Assembly: GCA_040507035.1 (NCBI GenBank)
Contig: JBEVVR010000004.1
Coordinates: 1 to 64,000 of the forward strand
Direction: 5' to 3'
DNA from: Thiodiazotropha sp040507035
GTDB lineage: Bacteria > Pseudomonadota > Gammaproteobacteria > Chromatiales > Chromatiaceae
Length of the DNA: 64,000 nucleotides
Shown here: piece after piece, positions 47,917 through 57,378 of the stretch
Layout of the letters: each line of letters starts with the position of its first letter
How positions within the stretch are numbered: position 1 is the first letter of the stretch
Position numbers and translations under genes: made by a program
Notes under the pieces: generated by a model
What the model was told of the DNA's origin: nothing
Databases searched by the model: none
What the model saw: the letters and a program-made list of their open reading frames with translations, nothing else

Positions 47917-48437
47917 ATTCGCAAACAAAGGGAGATTCAAATCACATAATTAGAGCGATATGTGACCTTGTTTTTACTCCTTCAACAGCGTGTTAAAAGC
48001 CCACGATTGATGGCGAAATTTATTAATTAAATTTATAATAATCAATTGGTTATAGAGAAATTGAGGGGCTTGATATCCGTAGCCTGGACGCATCAAGTTG
48101 TAACACGCAATTGATCGGGATCTTGGGAACTAATGGTGTGTTGGTCGACTTGGGTGTGCGGCTGCTTGGGAAGCGCAGAATAGCTAAGTTACCGAGCCTT
48201 CGTCAGGCATTGTCAAAAAGTGACAATGATTGTCATTTTTTCTTTGAATTGAAGAATTATGATTTGTGATGCAGATCACATTTTGAAGGGGTGGTGGCTG
48301 ATTGTTTGATGAAATCTAAGGCTTGTTTAAATGTGATTTATTGTTACATAACACCTACTTGGAGATCTATTTATTAAAGGATGGTGGTGTGGCGCAGTGA
48401 TTTGAGTGGGCCATCTTTCCCTGCAATGTGATCTCAA
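47917..48437. other. 521-base intergenic region between pilA promoter and pilR
   Basis: No gene is seen. It is the natural place for PilR enhancer sites upstream of the pilA promoter. It contains the palindrome TGACAATGATTGTCA (48221-48235) flanked by A5G and T6, and several TGTC or GACA words. The rest is AT-rich. Confidence 0.55.
48216..48240. promoter_or_regulatory. Palindrome TGACAATGATTGTCA: terminator of pilR or enhancer element
   Basis: The hairpin TGACAA-TGA-TTGTCA is bordered by A-rich and T-rich runs, so it could be a bidirectional terminator after pilSR. It lies about 305 bases upstream of the pilA -24 box, a distance that also suits a PilR enhancer. The two cannot be separated by eye. 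Confidence 0.4.
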
Positions 48438-49790
48438 CTATTCAATACCGAATTTCTCCAGCCTGTAGCGCAATGACCTGAGGGTCATGCCCAGTTTCTT
48501 CGCCGCCGCGGTGCGGTTCCAACGGGTCTCTTCCAGGGCCTGGATAATGGCTTCCCGCTCCACCTGTTCCATCTTATCCCCCAGGGGTTGGTCTGATCCC
48601 GCGGCCGGCACCCCCTGCGGCTGATGATTCGAGGGGAGGTGGAGATCGTCCGCAAGCAGCTCCGAACCTTCCAATAGGGTAAATGAGCGCTCGAGGATAT
48701 TCTCCAGCTCGCGGATATTGCCGGGGAAACCATAGGCCCTGAGTTTTTTCAGGGCGGATGAGGAGAGCTTCGACTTCTTGGTGCCTGACTCCCGGGCCAT
48801 GCGGGTTAGGAAGTGCTGGGCCAACAGGGGGATATCCTCACTTCGCTCCCGCAGTGGGGGCAAGGGGAGTTCGATGACATTGATGCGGTAGTAGAGATCC
48901 TGTCTGAAATCCCCGTTCTCAACCAGCTCGGCCAGATTCTTATGGGTGGCGCTGATGATTCTGACATCAATAGGCGTCTCCTGCTGGCCGCCCACGGGGC
49001 GTACCTGCTTCTCCTGTATCGCCCGCAACAGCTTGACCTGCATGTGCAGGGGCAGATCGGCGATCTCATCGAGAAAAAGGGTGCCGCCGTCGGCACTGAG
49101 AAAGAGCCCCTGATGATCACTGGTGGCGCCGGTGAAGCTCCCCTTTTTGTGGCCAAAGAGCTCACTCTCCATCAGCTCCTGGGGAATGGCGCCGCAGTTG
49201 ACGGCGACGAAGGGGTGGTCGGCGCGGGGGCCCTGCTGGTGAATCTGGCGCGCCGCCAGCTCTTTCCCGGTACCCGATTCGCCACTGATGTAGACAGGGG
49301 CCTGACTGCGGCCCAGCTTTTTAATCAGCTCACGGACCCGTTTCATGGGCTGTGAGTTGCCCAGCATGGGGGAGCTGTCAGCCGTTGCGTTGCTGTTCTG
49401 TGGTAATGGGTCTGTCTTCGCCTTACCCAGCTTGATTGCCTGCTGCACCAGCTTGCGCAGAGCCTCCAGGTCCACCGGCTTGGAGACAAAATCAAATGCC
49501 CCCGCCTTCAGGGCCTCGATGGCCGATTCCATATTGCCGTGGGCGGTGATCATCGCCACCGGCAGTTGGGGGTAGGTCTCATTGATATGGCGAACCAGGT
49601 CGATGCCGTTGCCGTCGGGCAGCCGCATGTCGGAGAGGCAGAGATCGAACTTCTGCTCACTGAGGATTTTTTGTGCCGCGGCAAGGTCGAAAACCGAGTG
49701 GGCATCTATGCCCATGCGCAACAGGGTTATCTCCAGCAGTTCACAGATATCCGGTTCATCATCAACGATCAAAGCTGTCGGTTGGGTCAT
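48438..49790 (-). CDS. pilR: Sigma-54-dependent response regulator PilR
   Basis: 450 residues from the ATG that overlaps the pilS stop. Receiver domain with TALIVDDEPDICELLEITLL and the phosphate acceptor in FDLCLSDMRLPDGNG; AAA+ domain with Walker A GESGTGKE, the sigma-54 contact loop GSFTGATSDHQG and Walker B GGTLFLDEIADLP; Fis-type helix-turn-helix at the C-terminus (WNRTAAAKKLGMTLRSLRYR). It should activate the pilA promoter at 47.9 kb. Confidence 0.96.
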   Translation of the reverse strand: MTQPTALIVDDEPDICELLEITLLRMGIDAHSVFDLAAAQKILSEQKFDLCLSDMRLPDGNGIDLVRHINETYPQLPVAMITAHGNMESAIEALKAGAFDFVSKPVDLEALRKLVQQAIKLGKAKTDPLPQNSNATADSSPMLGNSQPMKRVRELIKKLGRSQAPVYISGESGTGKELAARQIHQQGPRADHPFVAVNCGAIPQELMESELFGHKKGSFTGATSDHQGLFLSADGGTLFLDEIADLPLHMQVKLLRAIQEKQVRPVGGQQETPIDVRIISATHKNLAELVENGDFRQDLYYRINVIELPLPPLRERSEDIPLLAQHFLTRMARESGTKKSKLSSSALKKLRAYGFPGNIRELENILERSFTLLEGSELLADDLHLPSNHQPQGVPAAGSDQPLGDKMEQVEREAIIQALEETRWNRTAAAKKLGMTLRSLRYRLEKFGIE

Positions 49791-51433
49791 TTGCTTCGAC
49801 TCCGAGGCTGCCAACGATCGAAATGGAGGCGAAAACAGCTGCCTCCGGTCGGCCCGGGAATATACTCCAGACGGATATGATTGGTCTCGCTCAACTCCTT
49901 GGCTATATATAGCCCAAGCCCGGTGCCCGCGTTGCGGGTGGTGAAAAAGGGCTCGAATATCTGCCTGGCTATTTTGGGTGCGATGCCTGGGCCGTTGTCA
50001 ATTACATCAACGACCGGATGGTCGAATTCCTGAATGATGCCGCCGATTATCTGCAGCTTGAGTTCCTCCTTTTTGCCATGCTCTCTGGCATTGTTACAGA
50101 GATTGGCGAAGATCTGTCTCAACTGCTCCGGGTCGGCAACGATTTCCGCGTTCTCGGGTTCGATCTGCAGCAGCAACTCGTTCTTGTCGAAACCTTGGTG
50201 TCTGATCAGGTCATCGACAAGTTTTTTCAGCCAGGATTTCAAGGCTATTTTTTTCGGGCTTCCCGGATCCCGGCGTGAGAGTTGGAGCACGTTCTCGATG
50301 ACCTGATTCAAACGTGCGGTATTGGTCTTGATGATCTCGGTCAGTCTTTGATCGGCGGGATTCTGGTTGGGGGATTCATCGAAGAGTTGGCTGGCATGGC
50401 TGATCGCTCCCAGCGGGTTACGTATCTCATGGGCGATGCTGGCTGTCAGCCTGCCCAATGAGGCGAGCTTCATCTGCTGCGCCTCACGGGTAACCTGGGA
50501 AGTATCCTCGAGGAAAATCAGGATATCCCCCTGTTCCTGTGTCCCCACAGGATTGAAATGGGCCCTCAGTTCAGGCCCCTGTCTTTGGGTGCGGAATTTA
50601 TAGTAGCGGCGTTTCGATCCTGAGTTGTGCTTTCTCAGCATATGCGCGAGCTCCGGCGAGGCCTTGACCAGTTGACCGCCGGTGGTCGAGGTCGGCATGC
50701 CGAGCAGGCGCCAGGCGGGATCATTGATCATCACGATCTTGCCCGAGCTGTCGACAACCAACACCCCGGTGCGCATATAGCGGATGACATAGGCATTGAT
50801 CTTGGCCAGGTGATTCAACTCATTCGCTCGCTTCTGCGACAGTTTTTCACTGGCCCGCAGCCGGCTGCTCATGACCAGGGTGAGCAGGGCGGTGGCAAAG
50901 AAGACGGCGCCGAGAAATCCCGCCTGAACGAATCGCGGTGGTATGGGAGTATCCTCTAAATAGACATAGATCTGATCGGTGATCACCGCCATTGCCGCCA
51001 AAGCGGCGAATAGCAGCGCCGCGCGGCCATCGATGATCAGGGCCCCGGCGATAATAGAGACCGCGATCAACATCCCCATGCCTGTCTGTACTCCACCACT
51101 GGCATGCATCAGCAGAGTGATTGCGGCAATGTCCACGAACAGGGCCAGGTAGGTCTGGTGTTGCGGATTCGGCGTGCGCAAGAGAAAAAACAGCACCGAG
51201 ATGAAGCTCAATGCCACATAGAGTGCGCTGGTGATGGTGAACAGCTCGGGTATCACCGATCCCAGAAAAGAGGGGCCGGCCCCGGAATAGAAGAAGAAAA
51301 TAAAGGTCAGGGAGAGGGTGATCCGATAGAGCAGATAGAGGCTGAGCGAGCGCCAATGGCTGCTATCACTTCCACTGTCATCCTGGGAGGTGTCGGTGAG
51401 GATATTTTCAAAAGAGTCCAACCAGTTCAGCAT
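49787..51433 (-). CDS. pilS: Sensor histidine kinase PilS
   Basis: A 548-residue kinase with six transmembrane helices in residues 28-195, a PAS domain (INAYVIRYMRTGVLVVDSSG), a HisKA domain with LTASIAHEIRNPLGAISHAS and a HATPase domain (VIDNGPGIAPKIARQIFEPF, GTGLGLYIAKELSE). It forms the two-component pair with PilR, with an ATGA overlap between the genes. In Pseudomonas PilS senses pilin levels in the inner membrane. Confidence 0.96.
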   Translation of the reverse strand: MLNWLDSFENILTDTSQDDSGSDSSHWRSLSLYLLYRITLSLTFIFFFYSGAGPSFLGSVIPELFTITSALYVALSFISVLFFLLRTPNPQHQTYLALFVDIAAITLLMHASGGVQTGMGMLIAVSIIAGALIIDGRAALLFAALAAMAVITDQIYVYLEDTPIPPRFVQAGFLGAVFFATALLTLVMSSRLRASEKLSQKRANELNHLAKINAYVIRYMRTGVLVVDSSGKIVMINDPAWRLLGMPTSTTGGQLVKASPELAHMLRKHNSGSKRRYYKFRTQRQGPELRAHFNPVGTQEQGDILIFLEDTSQVTREAQQMKLASLGRLTASIAHEIRNPLGAISHASQLFDESPNQNPADQRLTEIIKTNTARLNQVIENVLQLSRRDPGSPKKIALKSWLKKLVDDLIRHQGFDKNELLLQIEPENAEIVADPEQLRQIFANLCNNAREHGKKEELKLQIIGGIIQEFDHPVVDVIDNGPGIAPKIARQIFEPFFTTRNAGTGLGLYIAKELSETNHIRLEYIPGPTGGSCFRLHFDRWQPRSRSK

Positions 51434-51438
51434 AACGA

Positions 51439-51675
51439 TCAGGGATTTTTCTCATTGGCAGCCTTAAGATGCGCTTTGCTGCAGTAGTAACGACTAGCGT
51501 CGCTTACCGCTTCATCTTTAGGCAGATGCAGGCCGCAATAGGCGCATTGGACGCTATCCACCGACTTCATCTGCTTCGATTTCTTCCCGGTTTGCCGGTT
51601 TTGCCGTAAAAAATGGCGGACAATGAGGTAAATCCCCAATAGTGCCAATAAGAAAAATAGAGTTCTGAGTCCCAT
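51439..51675 (-). CDS. PP0621-type small membrane protein with zinc-ribbon-like cysteines
   Basis: A 78-residue protein: one N-terminal helix (TLFFLLALLGIYLIVRHFLR) and a cytoplasmic tail with CAYCGLHLPKDEA and a third cysteine in RYYCSKAH. The C-x2-C plus C-x3-H pattern suggests metal binding. It matches the small family found just before pilS in many gammaproteobacteria. It lies five bases upstream of pilS on the same strand, so it is probably the first gene of that operon. The GTG three bases before the ATG is an alternative start. Confidence 0.8.
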   Translation of the reverse strand: MGLRTLFFLLALLGIYLIVRHFLRQNRQTGKKSKQMKSVDSVQCAYCGLHLPKDEAVSDASRYYCSKAHLKAANEKNP

Positions 51676-51901
51676 CACATTGATTCTTTATGATGTATGG
51701 AGTCTAGTCAATGCAGATTATTTGCGCTTGCAACTACCACGGCAATAGTCTGCAATGCGCTTTGGGTAGCCTGTCCATTCAAATCGAAGTGCTCCCGGCC
51801 GGGTAACCGCTAACACTCAGCGATTGCTGTAAGCACGTAATTTGGCAAACTGCTTGGATGGTGCTCAATATCGAAGTTATCAGAGAGGTAGGAGTCGTTC
51901 C

Positions 51902-53506
51902 TTGGATCTTAGAATAGCAGTCGCTCAACTCAATTTTCTTGTCGGCGATATTGAGGGTAATGCGCAGCGAATTATCGATGAGGCCAGGATACAGGTTGGC
52001 AAGGCCGATGCAATCGTCTTTCCCGAGTTGGCGATAACCGGTTATCCACCGGAAGATCTGCTGTTGCGGGACCACTTTATTCAACGGGTGGAGCTGGCGG
52101 TGGCGCATATTATGTCACGGGTTCGGGGTATTCACCTGGTGGTGGGCTACCCACGCCGCCGTGACGGTAAGCTCTACAACGTGGCAGGTGTCTGGCGCGA
52201 TGGTGAGGTGGTGGTGGAATATGAGAAGCATAAACTGCCCAACTACAGTGTCTTCGATGAAAAGCGCTACTTTGCCCCAGGCAGGGAAGCGGCCACATTT
52301 GATTTGAATGGCGTTCGCATTGGATTGACTGTGTGTGAGGATATCTGGGAGGTCGAGCCCGCCGCCATGAGCCGGGCCGCGGGCGCCCAATTGCTGCTCA
52401 ATATCAACGCCTCGCCTTTCCATATCGGCAAGGCGCCGGAGCGGGAAGAGCTGGTGCAGAATCGTGCCCTGGAGAACCGCTTTCCTATCATTTATGCAAA
52501 CCTGGTTGGGGGACAGGATGAGCTTGTCTTCGACGGTGGATCATTTCTGGTGGATGGCAAGGGAGAACTCATCGAACGCCTGCCTTTTTTTTCCGAGACC
52601 ATCAAAACCTTCAACCTCTCCCGGGTGGACGCTGAGACATCGAGGATTACCCCGCTTATGTCAGAGGAGGAGCGGGTCTACCAGGCCCTGGTCATCGGGG
52701 TCAGGGATTATGTGCGCAAGAATGGATTCAACGGGGCCATCATCGGACTCTCCGGGGGGGTCGATTCAGCACTGACGCTGGCAATTGCGGTGGATGCCCT
52801 GGGTGCCGAACAGGTGGAGGTGGTGATGATGCCCTCACGCTACACCTCGGATATGAGTAACCAGGATGCCATTGCCGAAGCCGAACTACTGGGAGTGGCG
52901 TATCGTTCGATCCCCATCGAACCCGCCTTCGATGCCTTTCTGGAGATGCTGGCGGATGAATTTGCCGGTAGGCCGGTAGATGTGACAGAGGAGAACATCC
53001 AGGCCCGCTGCCGGGGTATCATTCTGATGGCGATCAGTAACAAAAAGGGGCGTATTCTGCTCACCACCGGCAACAAGAGCGAGATGTCTGTGGGATACGC
53101 GACCCTTTACGGCGACATGGCCGGTGGCTTTGCCCCGATCAAGGATGTGCCGAAGACCCTGGTCTACCGCCTCTGTCACTACCGTAACAGCCTGACTGAG
53201 GTGATTCCCAAGCGGGTTTTAGAGAGGCCCCCGTCGGCGGAGCTGGCTGCGGATCAGAAAGATAGTGACTCACTGCCGGACTACGCGGTCTTGGACCGAA
53301 TCCTCGAACGCTATGTTGAGCTGGATCAGCCGGTGACAGAGATCGTCGCCGCAGGATTTGACGAGCCGACAGTGTTACGGGTGATCGGTATGGTGGATCG
53401 TAACGAATACAAGCGGCGTCAGGCGCCGCCCGGTATCAAGATCACCCGCCGCGCCTATGGTCGTGATCGGCGCTATCCCCTCACCTGGTCCAAGCGCACT
53501 GGTTGA
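51902..53506 (+). CDS. nadE: Glutamine-dependent NAD+ synthase
   Basis: 534 residues from a TTG start that follows AGGAG by seven bases; the longer open frame upstream is not family-like. N-terminal nitrilase-type glutaminase with the Glu-Lys-Cys triad in VFPELAITGYPPED, EKHKLPNYSVFDE and GLTVCEDIWE; C-terminal synthetase with the ATP loop IGLSGGVDSALTLAIAVDAL and LTTGNKSEMSVGYATLYGDM. It amidates nicotinate adenine dinucleotide using glutamine. NadC of the same pathway is at 23.3 kb. Confidence 0.97.
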   Translation: MDLRIAVAQLNFLVGDIEGNAQRIIDEARIQVGKADAIVFPELAITGYPPEDLLLRDHFIQRVELAVAHIMSRVRGIHLVVGYPRRRDGKLYNVAGVWRDGEVVVEYEKHKLPNYSVFDEKRYFAPGREAATFDLNGVRIGLTVCEDIWEVEPAAMSRAAGAQLLLNINASPFHIGKAPEREELVQNRALENRFPIIYANLVGGQDELVFDGGSFLVDGKGELIERLPFFSETIKTFNLSRVDAETSRITPLMSEEERVYQALVIGVRDYVRKNGFNGAIIGLSGGVDSALTLAIAVDALGAEQVEVVMMPSRYTSDMSNQDAIAEAELLGVAYRSIPIEPAFDAFLEMLADEFAGRPVDVTEENIQARCRGIILMAISNKKGRILLTTGNKSEMSVGYATLYGDMAGGFAPIKDVPKTLVYRLCHYRNSLTEVIPKRVLERPPSAELAADQKDSDSLPDYAVLDRILERYVELDQPVTEIVAAGFDEPTVLRVIGMVDRNEYKRRQAPPGIKITRRAYGRDRRYPLTWSKRTG

Positions 53507-53701
53507 ATTCCATGTTCTGGTTTTTATTAGCTATATCAGTTAGATGAGATTATAAAAAGTAACATCTGAGGGCTCGTGCCCGGATCCCGATTGCGGCACA
53601 AACCGCCACAGGCATGGACGTGCCACTCCAGGGGGCGTTACAATCGCGGCGAGTTAACCACTGATTCACTATGAATTTCCTCAGCTGGGAGCAGAGTAAC
53701 A

Positions 53702-54040
53702 ATGAAAAAAGTCGAAGCAATTATCAAGCCTTTCAAACTGGAGGATGTTCGCGAGGCGTTATCTGAGGTGGGGATTACCGGTATGACCGCTACCGAGGTT
53801 AAAGGCTTCGGGCGACAAAAGGGCCATACCGAACTCTATCGCGGCGCAGAGTACGTGGTCGATTTTCTGCCTAAGGTGAAGTTGGAACTGGTCGTGGCCA
53901 GTGATCAGGTATCGGCATGTATCGAGGCGATTACCAATGCGGCCCGCACCGGCAAGATCGGCGACGGCAAGATCTTCGTATCACCCGTGGAACAGGTCAT
54001 TCGGATTCGCACCGGCGAGGAGGATGAGGCGGCGATCTGA
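53702..54040 (+). CDS. glnB: Nitrogen regulatory protein PII
   Basis: A 112-residue PII protein of full length. The T-loop GFGRQKGHTELYRGAEYVVD contains Tyr51, the site uridylylated by GlnD under nitrogen limitation. The B-loop TGKIGDGKIFVSPVEQVIRI and C-loop binding residues for ATP and 2-oxoglutarate are present. It is not next to amtB, so GlnB rather than GlnK is the better name. It stands between nadE, with which GlnB is often linked, and the convergent bamD. Confidence 0.95.
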   Translation: MKKVEAIIKPFKLEDVREALSEVGITGMTATEVKGFGRQKGHTELYRGAEYVVDFLPKVKLELVVASDQVSACIEAITNAARTGKIGDGKIFVSPVEQVIRIRTGEEDEAAI

Positions 54041-54080
54041 CGCCTGCCAAAGGTATCACCATTCCAGGGCTTGTAGGCAA

Positions 54081-54857
54081 CTACTCCTGCCCTGTTTCGG
54101 ATTCGGCCGGCTTGGTCAGGCGGCCACTCTCAAGGTTATGCGCCAATACGCGCTTAGCGTCATCGGCAAGCTCAGTCATGCCTAGGCGGGTGTAGGCATC
54201 GACCATGATCTCCAACGCCCCTTTCACTGCGTCTGTACGTTGAAACTGGGTGACTACGCGGTTGGCACGGTTCGCTGCCGCAAGATAGGCACCCCGGCGC
54301 ATATAGTAATCCGCGATGTGGATCTGATATTTGGCCATGTTATTTCTGAGATAGAGCATTCGCTGACGCGCATCAGCGGAATATTTACTCTCGGGATAGC
54401 GGCGCACCAGCTCGGCAAAATCATTGAATGCATCGAGTGCCGCTCCGGCATCCCTTTCCGAGGGCTCGGAGGGGAGTATGCGGCTGAAAATACTCTGGTT
54501 TCGGTTGTAGTTGGCGATGCCTTTCATGTAGTAGGCGTAGTCGACGAAGGGACTCTGGGGATTGAGCTTGATAAAACGGTCCGATGCGGTGATCGCCGAG
54601 TCCGGCTCTCCGTTCTTGTAGTGGGCATAGATGATATCGAGCTGCGACTGGGTGGCGTAGCGGCCAAAGGGATAGCGGGCCTGCAGCGCGTTGTAGTTTT
54701 TGATCGCCTCTTCGTAGTCCCCATCCATCAACGCACCCTTGGCCTCGGAATAGAATTGGCTGGCACTCCAGTTTTTGGTGACATCGATCTGATCCGGCAT
54801 GGAACAGCTGCTCAGCAGCAGAACGAGTAGGGCAGTGATGGCGAACTTCCAGTGCAT
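54081..54857 (-). CDS. bamD: Outer membrane protein assembly lipoprotein BamD
   Basis: 258 residues from the ATG at 54857; the open frame runs further upstream but the signal begins here (MHWKFAITALLVLLLSSCS, lipobox LSSC at Cys18). Five TPR-like repeats follow, for example YSEAKGALMDGDYEEAIKNY and YAYYMKGIANYNRNQSIF. BamD is the essential lipoprotein of the BAM complex that folds outer-membrane beta barrels. It is divergent from rluD, as in many gammaproteobacteria. Confidence 0.96.
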   Translation of the reverse strand: MHWKFAITALLVLLLSSCSMPDQIDVTKNWSASQFYSEAKGALMDGDYEEAIKNYNALQARYPFGRYATQSQLDIIYAHYKNGEPDSAITASDRFIKLNPQSPFVDYAYYMKGIANYNRNQSIFSRILPSEPSERDAGAALDAFNDFAELVRRYPESKYSADARQRMLYLRNNMAKYQIHIADYYMRRGAYLAAANRANRVVTQFQRTDAVKGALEIMVDAYTRLGMTELADDAKRVLAHNLESGRLTKPAESETGQE

Positions 54858-55071
54858 GGTGTAGCAGTACCAGTTTTGTAAGAGACGCTGCAGTATAAAG
54901 GGCCTGTGAATACGAATCCAATAGCCACAGCCCTTCAGGCATAACAGGACCAATTGGATAGACGTTTACAGGCCCTGGGGTGATTCGGTATAAGCCGCCA
55001 ATCACTTGCGGATTCTGAGAATCGGCAAATTTTGTAAATAAGCGATCTCTTTGTGAAAATAGGGATCACTT

Positions 55072-56043
55072 ATGTCGGACGCCAACCCCATTGACAAAGT
55101 TCCAACACGCTCGGTGGTGATCCCTGCGGAATCCGCGGGTCGTCGCCTCGATCAGGTACTCTGCGATCAGTTTCCCGAGTACTCCCGCAGTCGCCTGCAG
55201 CAGTGGATAAAGCTGGGCCTGGTTGAGCTGGATGGTGCGCCCTGCAAAGCGAAGCAGCGGATTCGTGGTGGAGAGCTGATCATGCTCCAGCCCATACCCC
55301 AGGAAGAGGTGGATGATCAGGCGCAAGCGATCGATTTGGATATCCTCTATGAGGACCAACAGCTGCTGGTGATCAACAAGCCACCGGGGTTGGTGATGCA
55401 TCCAGCCGCGGGGAATCCCGACGGAACCCTGCTCAATGGTCTGCTCAACCACCATCCGCCACTGCAGCAGGTCCCCAGGGCCGGGATCGTACATCGACTC
55501 GACAAGGAGACCAGCGGTCTGTTGGTGGTGGCGAAGACGCTGCAATCCCAGCATGCGCTGGTTGAGCAGTTGCAGGCGCGGCGGGTGAAGCGGGAGTATC
55601 TGGCAATCGTGCAGGGTCAAATGATCGCCGGTGGCACGGTTGATGCGCCCATCGGCCGGCATTCGGGCAACCGCCTGCGCATGGCAGTCAATGAGCGGGG
55701 AAAGCAGGCAATCACTCACTACCGAATCGAACAGCGCTTCACGGCCCATAGCCTGTTACGGGTCAGCTTGGAGACCGGCCGAACCCATCAGATACGCGTC
55801 CATATGCACCATATACGTCATCCCCTGTTGGGTGATCCTCTCTATGGAGGGCGCCTGAAGCTCCCTCCAGGGATAAGCGATGAGTTGCGGTCGGCACTGC
55901 AGAGCTTCAGACGCCAGGCACTGCATGCCACCCGGCTTGAACTGCTACACCCGGAGAGTGGCGAGCAGGTTGCCTGGGAGGCGCCCACGCCTTCGGACAT
56001 GCGAAATCTGATCGCGCTGTTGGCAGAGGATGCAAAGGCATGA
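55072..56043 (+). CDS. rluD: 23S rRNA pseudouridine(1911/1915/1917) synthase
   Basis: A 323-residue enzyme with an N-terminal S4 RNA-binding domain (GRRLDQVLCDQFPEYSRSRL, residues 23-42) and a RluA-type catalytic domain. The catalytic aspartate is in RAGIVHRLDKETSGLLVVAK near residue 145; LETGRTHQIRVHMHHIRHPL near residue 230 completes the signature. It modifies helix 69 of 23S rRNA. Its stop overlaps the pgeF start. Confidence 0.95.
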   Translation: MSDANPIDKVPTRSVVIPAESAGRRLDQVLCDQFPEYSRSRLQQWIKLGLVELDGAPCKAKQRIRGGELIMLQPIPQEEVDDQAQAIDLDILYEDQQLLVINKPPGLVMHPAAGNPDGTLLNGLLNHHPPLQQVPRAGIVHRLDKETSGLLVVAKTLQSQHALVEQLQARRVKREYLAIVQGQMIAGGTVDAPIGRHSGNRLRMAVNERGKQAITHYRIEQRFTAHSLLRVSLETGRTHQIRVHMHHIRHPLLGDPLYGGRLKLPPGISDELRSALQSFRRQALHATRLELLHPESGEQVAWEAPTPSDMRNLIALLAEDAKA

Positions 56044-56771
56044 TCAGCCTGCTCTGGCCTGCCTGGCCCGCGCCATCCAATGTACGGGCCGTGGTGACGA
56101 CCCGACAGGGGGGGGTCAGTGTTGAGCCTTATGCGAGTCTGAACCTGGCCGATCACGTGGCAGACGATCCCGACTGCGTGGCACGCAACAGAGCGCTGAT
56201 AGCCCGCGAATGTGACTTGCCCGATATGCCCTTTTGGCTTCAGCAGGTGCATGGCTCCAAGGTGGTCACCTCGCAGAATGCGAAACCGGGATGTCGCGCG
56301 GATGCGGTATACAGCGATAGACCCGGTGTGGTCTGTGCGGTGCTCACCGCTGACTGCCTGCCGCTGCTGATTGCCGATCGCAAGGGGCGTGAGGTTTGTG
56401 CGGTGCATGCGGGCTGGCGGGGCTTGGCTGCGGGTGTGATTGAAAACGCTTTGCTTCGATTCCGCAGTCCAATGAGCGAGTTGCTGGTCTGGCTGGGACC
56501 GGCAATAGGACCCTCTGCATTCGAAGTCGGCGCGGAGGTTCGGGACGCTTTTCTCGACCACCGGGAGGAGAGCGACCGCTTCTTCACTCCCAACCGGCCA
56601 GACCATTGGTTGGCCGATATCTACGGCCTGGCCCGCATGCGCCTTGCGAATGCCGGTGTCGAATATGTTTGTGGTGGTGACCAGTGCACCTTGACCCAGG
56701 ATGAGCTCTTCTTCTCCTACCGGCGTGATGGTGTAACCGGCCGCATGGCGGCAATGATCTGGCTTGATTAG
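56040..56771 (+). CDS. pgeF: Peptidoglycan editing factor PgeF (YfiH / DUF152 family)
   Basis: A 243-residue protein with the conserved metal-binding residues in LQQVHGSKVV, AVLTADCLPLLIADRKGREV and CAVHAGWRGLAAGVIENALL, and the closing GGDQCTLTQDELFFSYRRDG. In E. coli the protein removes wrongly inserted L-serine from cell-wall precursors; older names call it a polyphenol oxidase. It is coupled to rluD, the usual neighbour. Confidence 0.93.
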   Translation: MISLLWPAWPAPSNVRAVVTTRQGGVSVEPYASLNLADHVADDPDCVARNRALIARECDLPDMPFWLQQVHGSKVVTSQNAKPGCRADAVYSDRPGVVCAVLTADCLPLLIADRKGREVCAVHAGWRGLAAGVIENALLRFRSPMSELLVWLGPAIGPSAFEVGAEVRDAFLDHREESDRFFTPNRPDHWLADIYGLARMRLANAGVEYVCGGDQCTLTQDELFFSYRRDGVTGRMAAMIWLD

Positions 56772-56855
56772 ATTGCCATCAACCCTTCGTCTGGACGAAT
56801 AGCAGCCTCTCATTTACCCTGGCTAGCTATCTCAATGCAAATCTGAGGAGTGATA

Positions 56856-57374
56856 ATGAATTGGCTGATGCTGACTCTGGTGGGTGAAGACCAACCGGGG
56901 ATTGTCGCCCGGGTTACCGATGCCCTCTATCGCGGTGGCTGTACCCTGGGCGAGACATCGATGATCCGACTGGGCGGTAATTTCACCATAATGATGATGG
57001 TGGATGGGGCGCAGAGTGAACAGGCACTGGAATCCCTCATAGCCCCTGTGGCTGAACAGCTTGAGCTTAAATTTCATCTCGATCCGATGCGGGGTGGTCT
57101 ACACCAGCATCGGGTACCCAACTATCAGGTCAGGGTTAATGGCGCAGATCGGGCAGGTATCGTGGCAAAGGTAACCGCAGCACTTGCCGAGAGTGGATTC
57201 AATATCCTCGAGCTGGCTTCGGATGTGGTTGGCGATTCGGCTACGCCGGTCTACATCATGACCATACAGGGTTATGCGGAAACGGAAATTGAGCGTCTCG
57301 AATCGGCGCTAAAACCCCTTGCGGCTGAAGAGATCGATGTTCATGTATCGGCCGTTGAAACCCTGATCGGCTGA
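56856..57374 (+). CDS. gcvR: Glycine cleavage system transcriptional repressor-like ACT protein
   Basis: 172 residues from the ATG that has AGGAG five bases upstream (a GTG two codons earlier is less likely). Two ACT domains are present: LVGEDQPGIVARVTDALYRG near residue 9 and VNGADRAGIVAKVTAALAES near residue 96. There is no DNA-binding domain, as in GcvR, which acts by binding GcvA and glycine. No gcv genes are adjacent, so the functional assignment is by family only. Confidence 0.85.
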   Translation: MNWLMLTLVGEDQPGIVARVTDALYRGGCTLGETSMIRLGGNFTIMMMVDGAQSEQALESLIAPVAEQLELKFHLDPMRGGLHQHRVPNYQVRVNGADRAGIVAKVTAALAESGFNILELASDVVGDSATPVYIMTIQGYAETEIERLESALKPLAAEEIDVHVSAVETLIG

Positions 57375-57378
57375 ACCC

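Noticed and set aside
53605..53640. Sigma-54-like sequence upstream of glnB (TGGCACGTCCATGCC on the minus strand)
   Set aside because: The spacing between the GG and GC elements is off by one and it points away from glnB.
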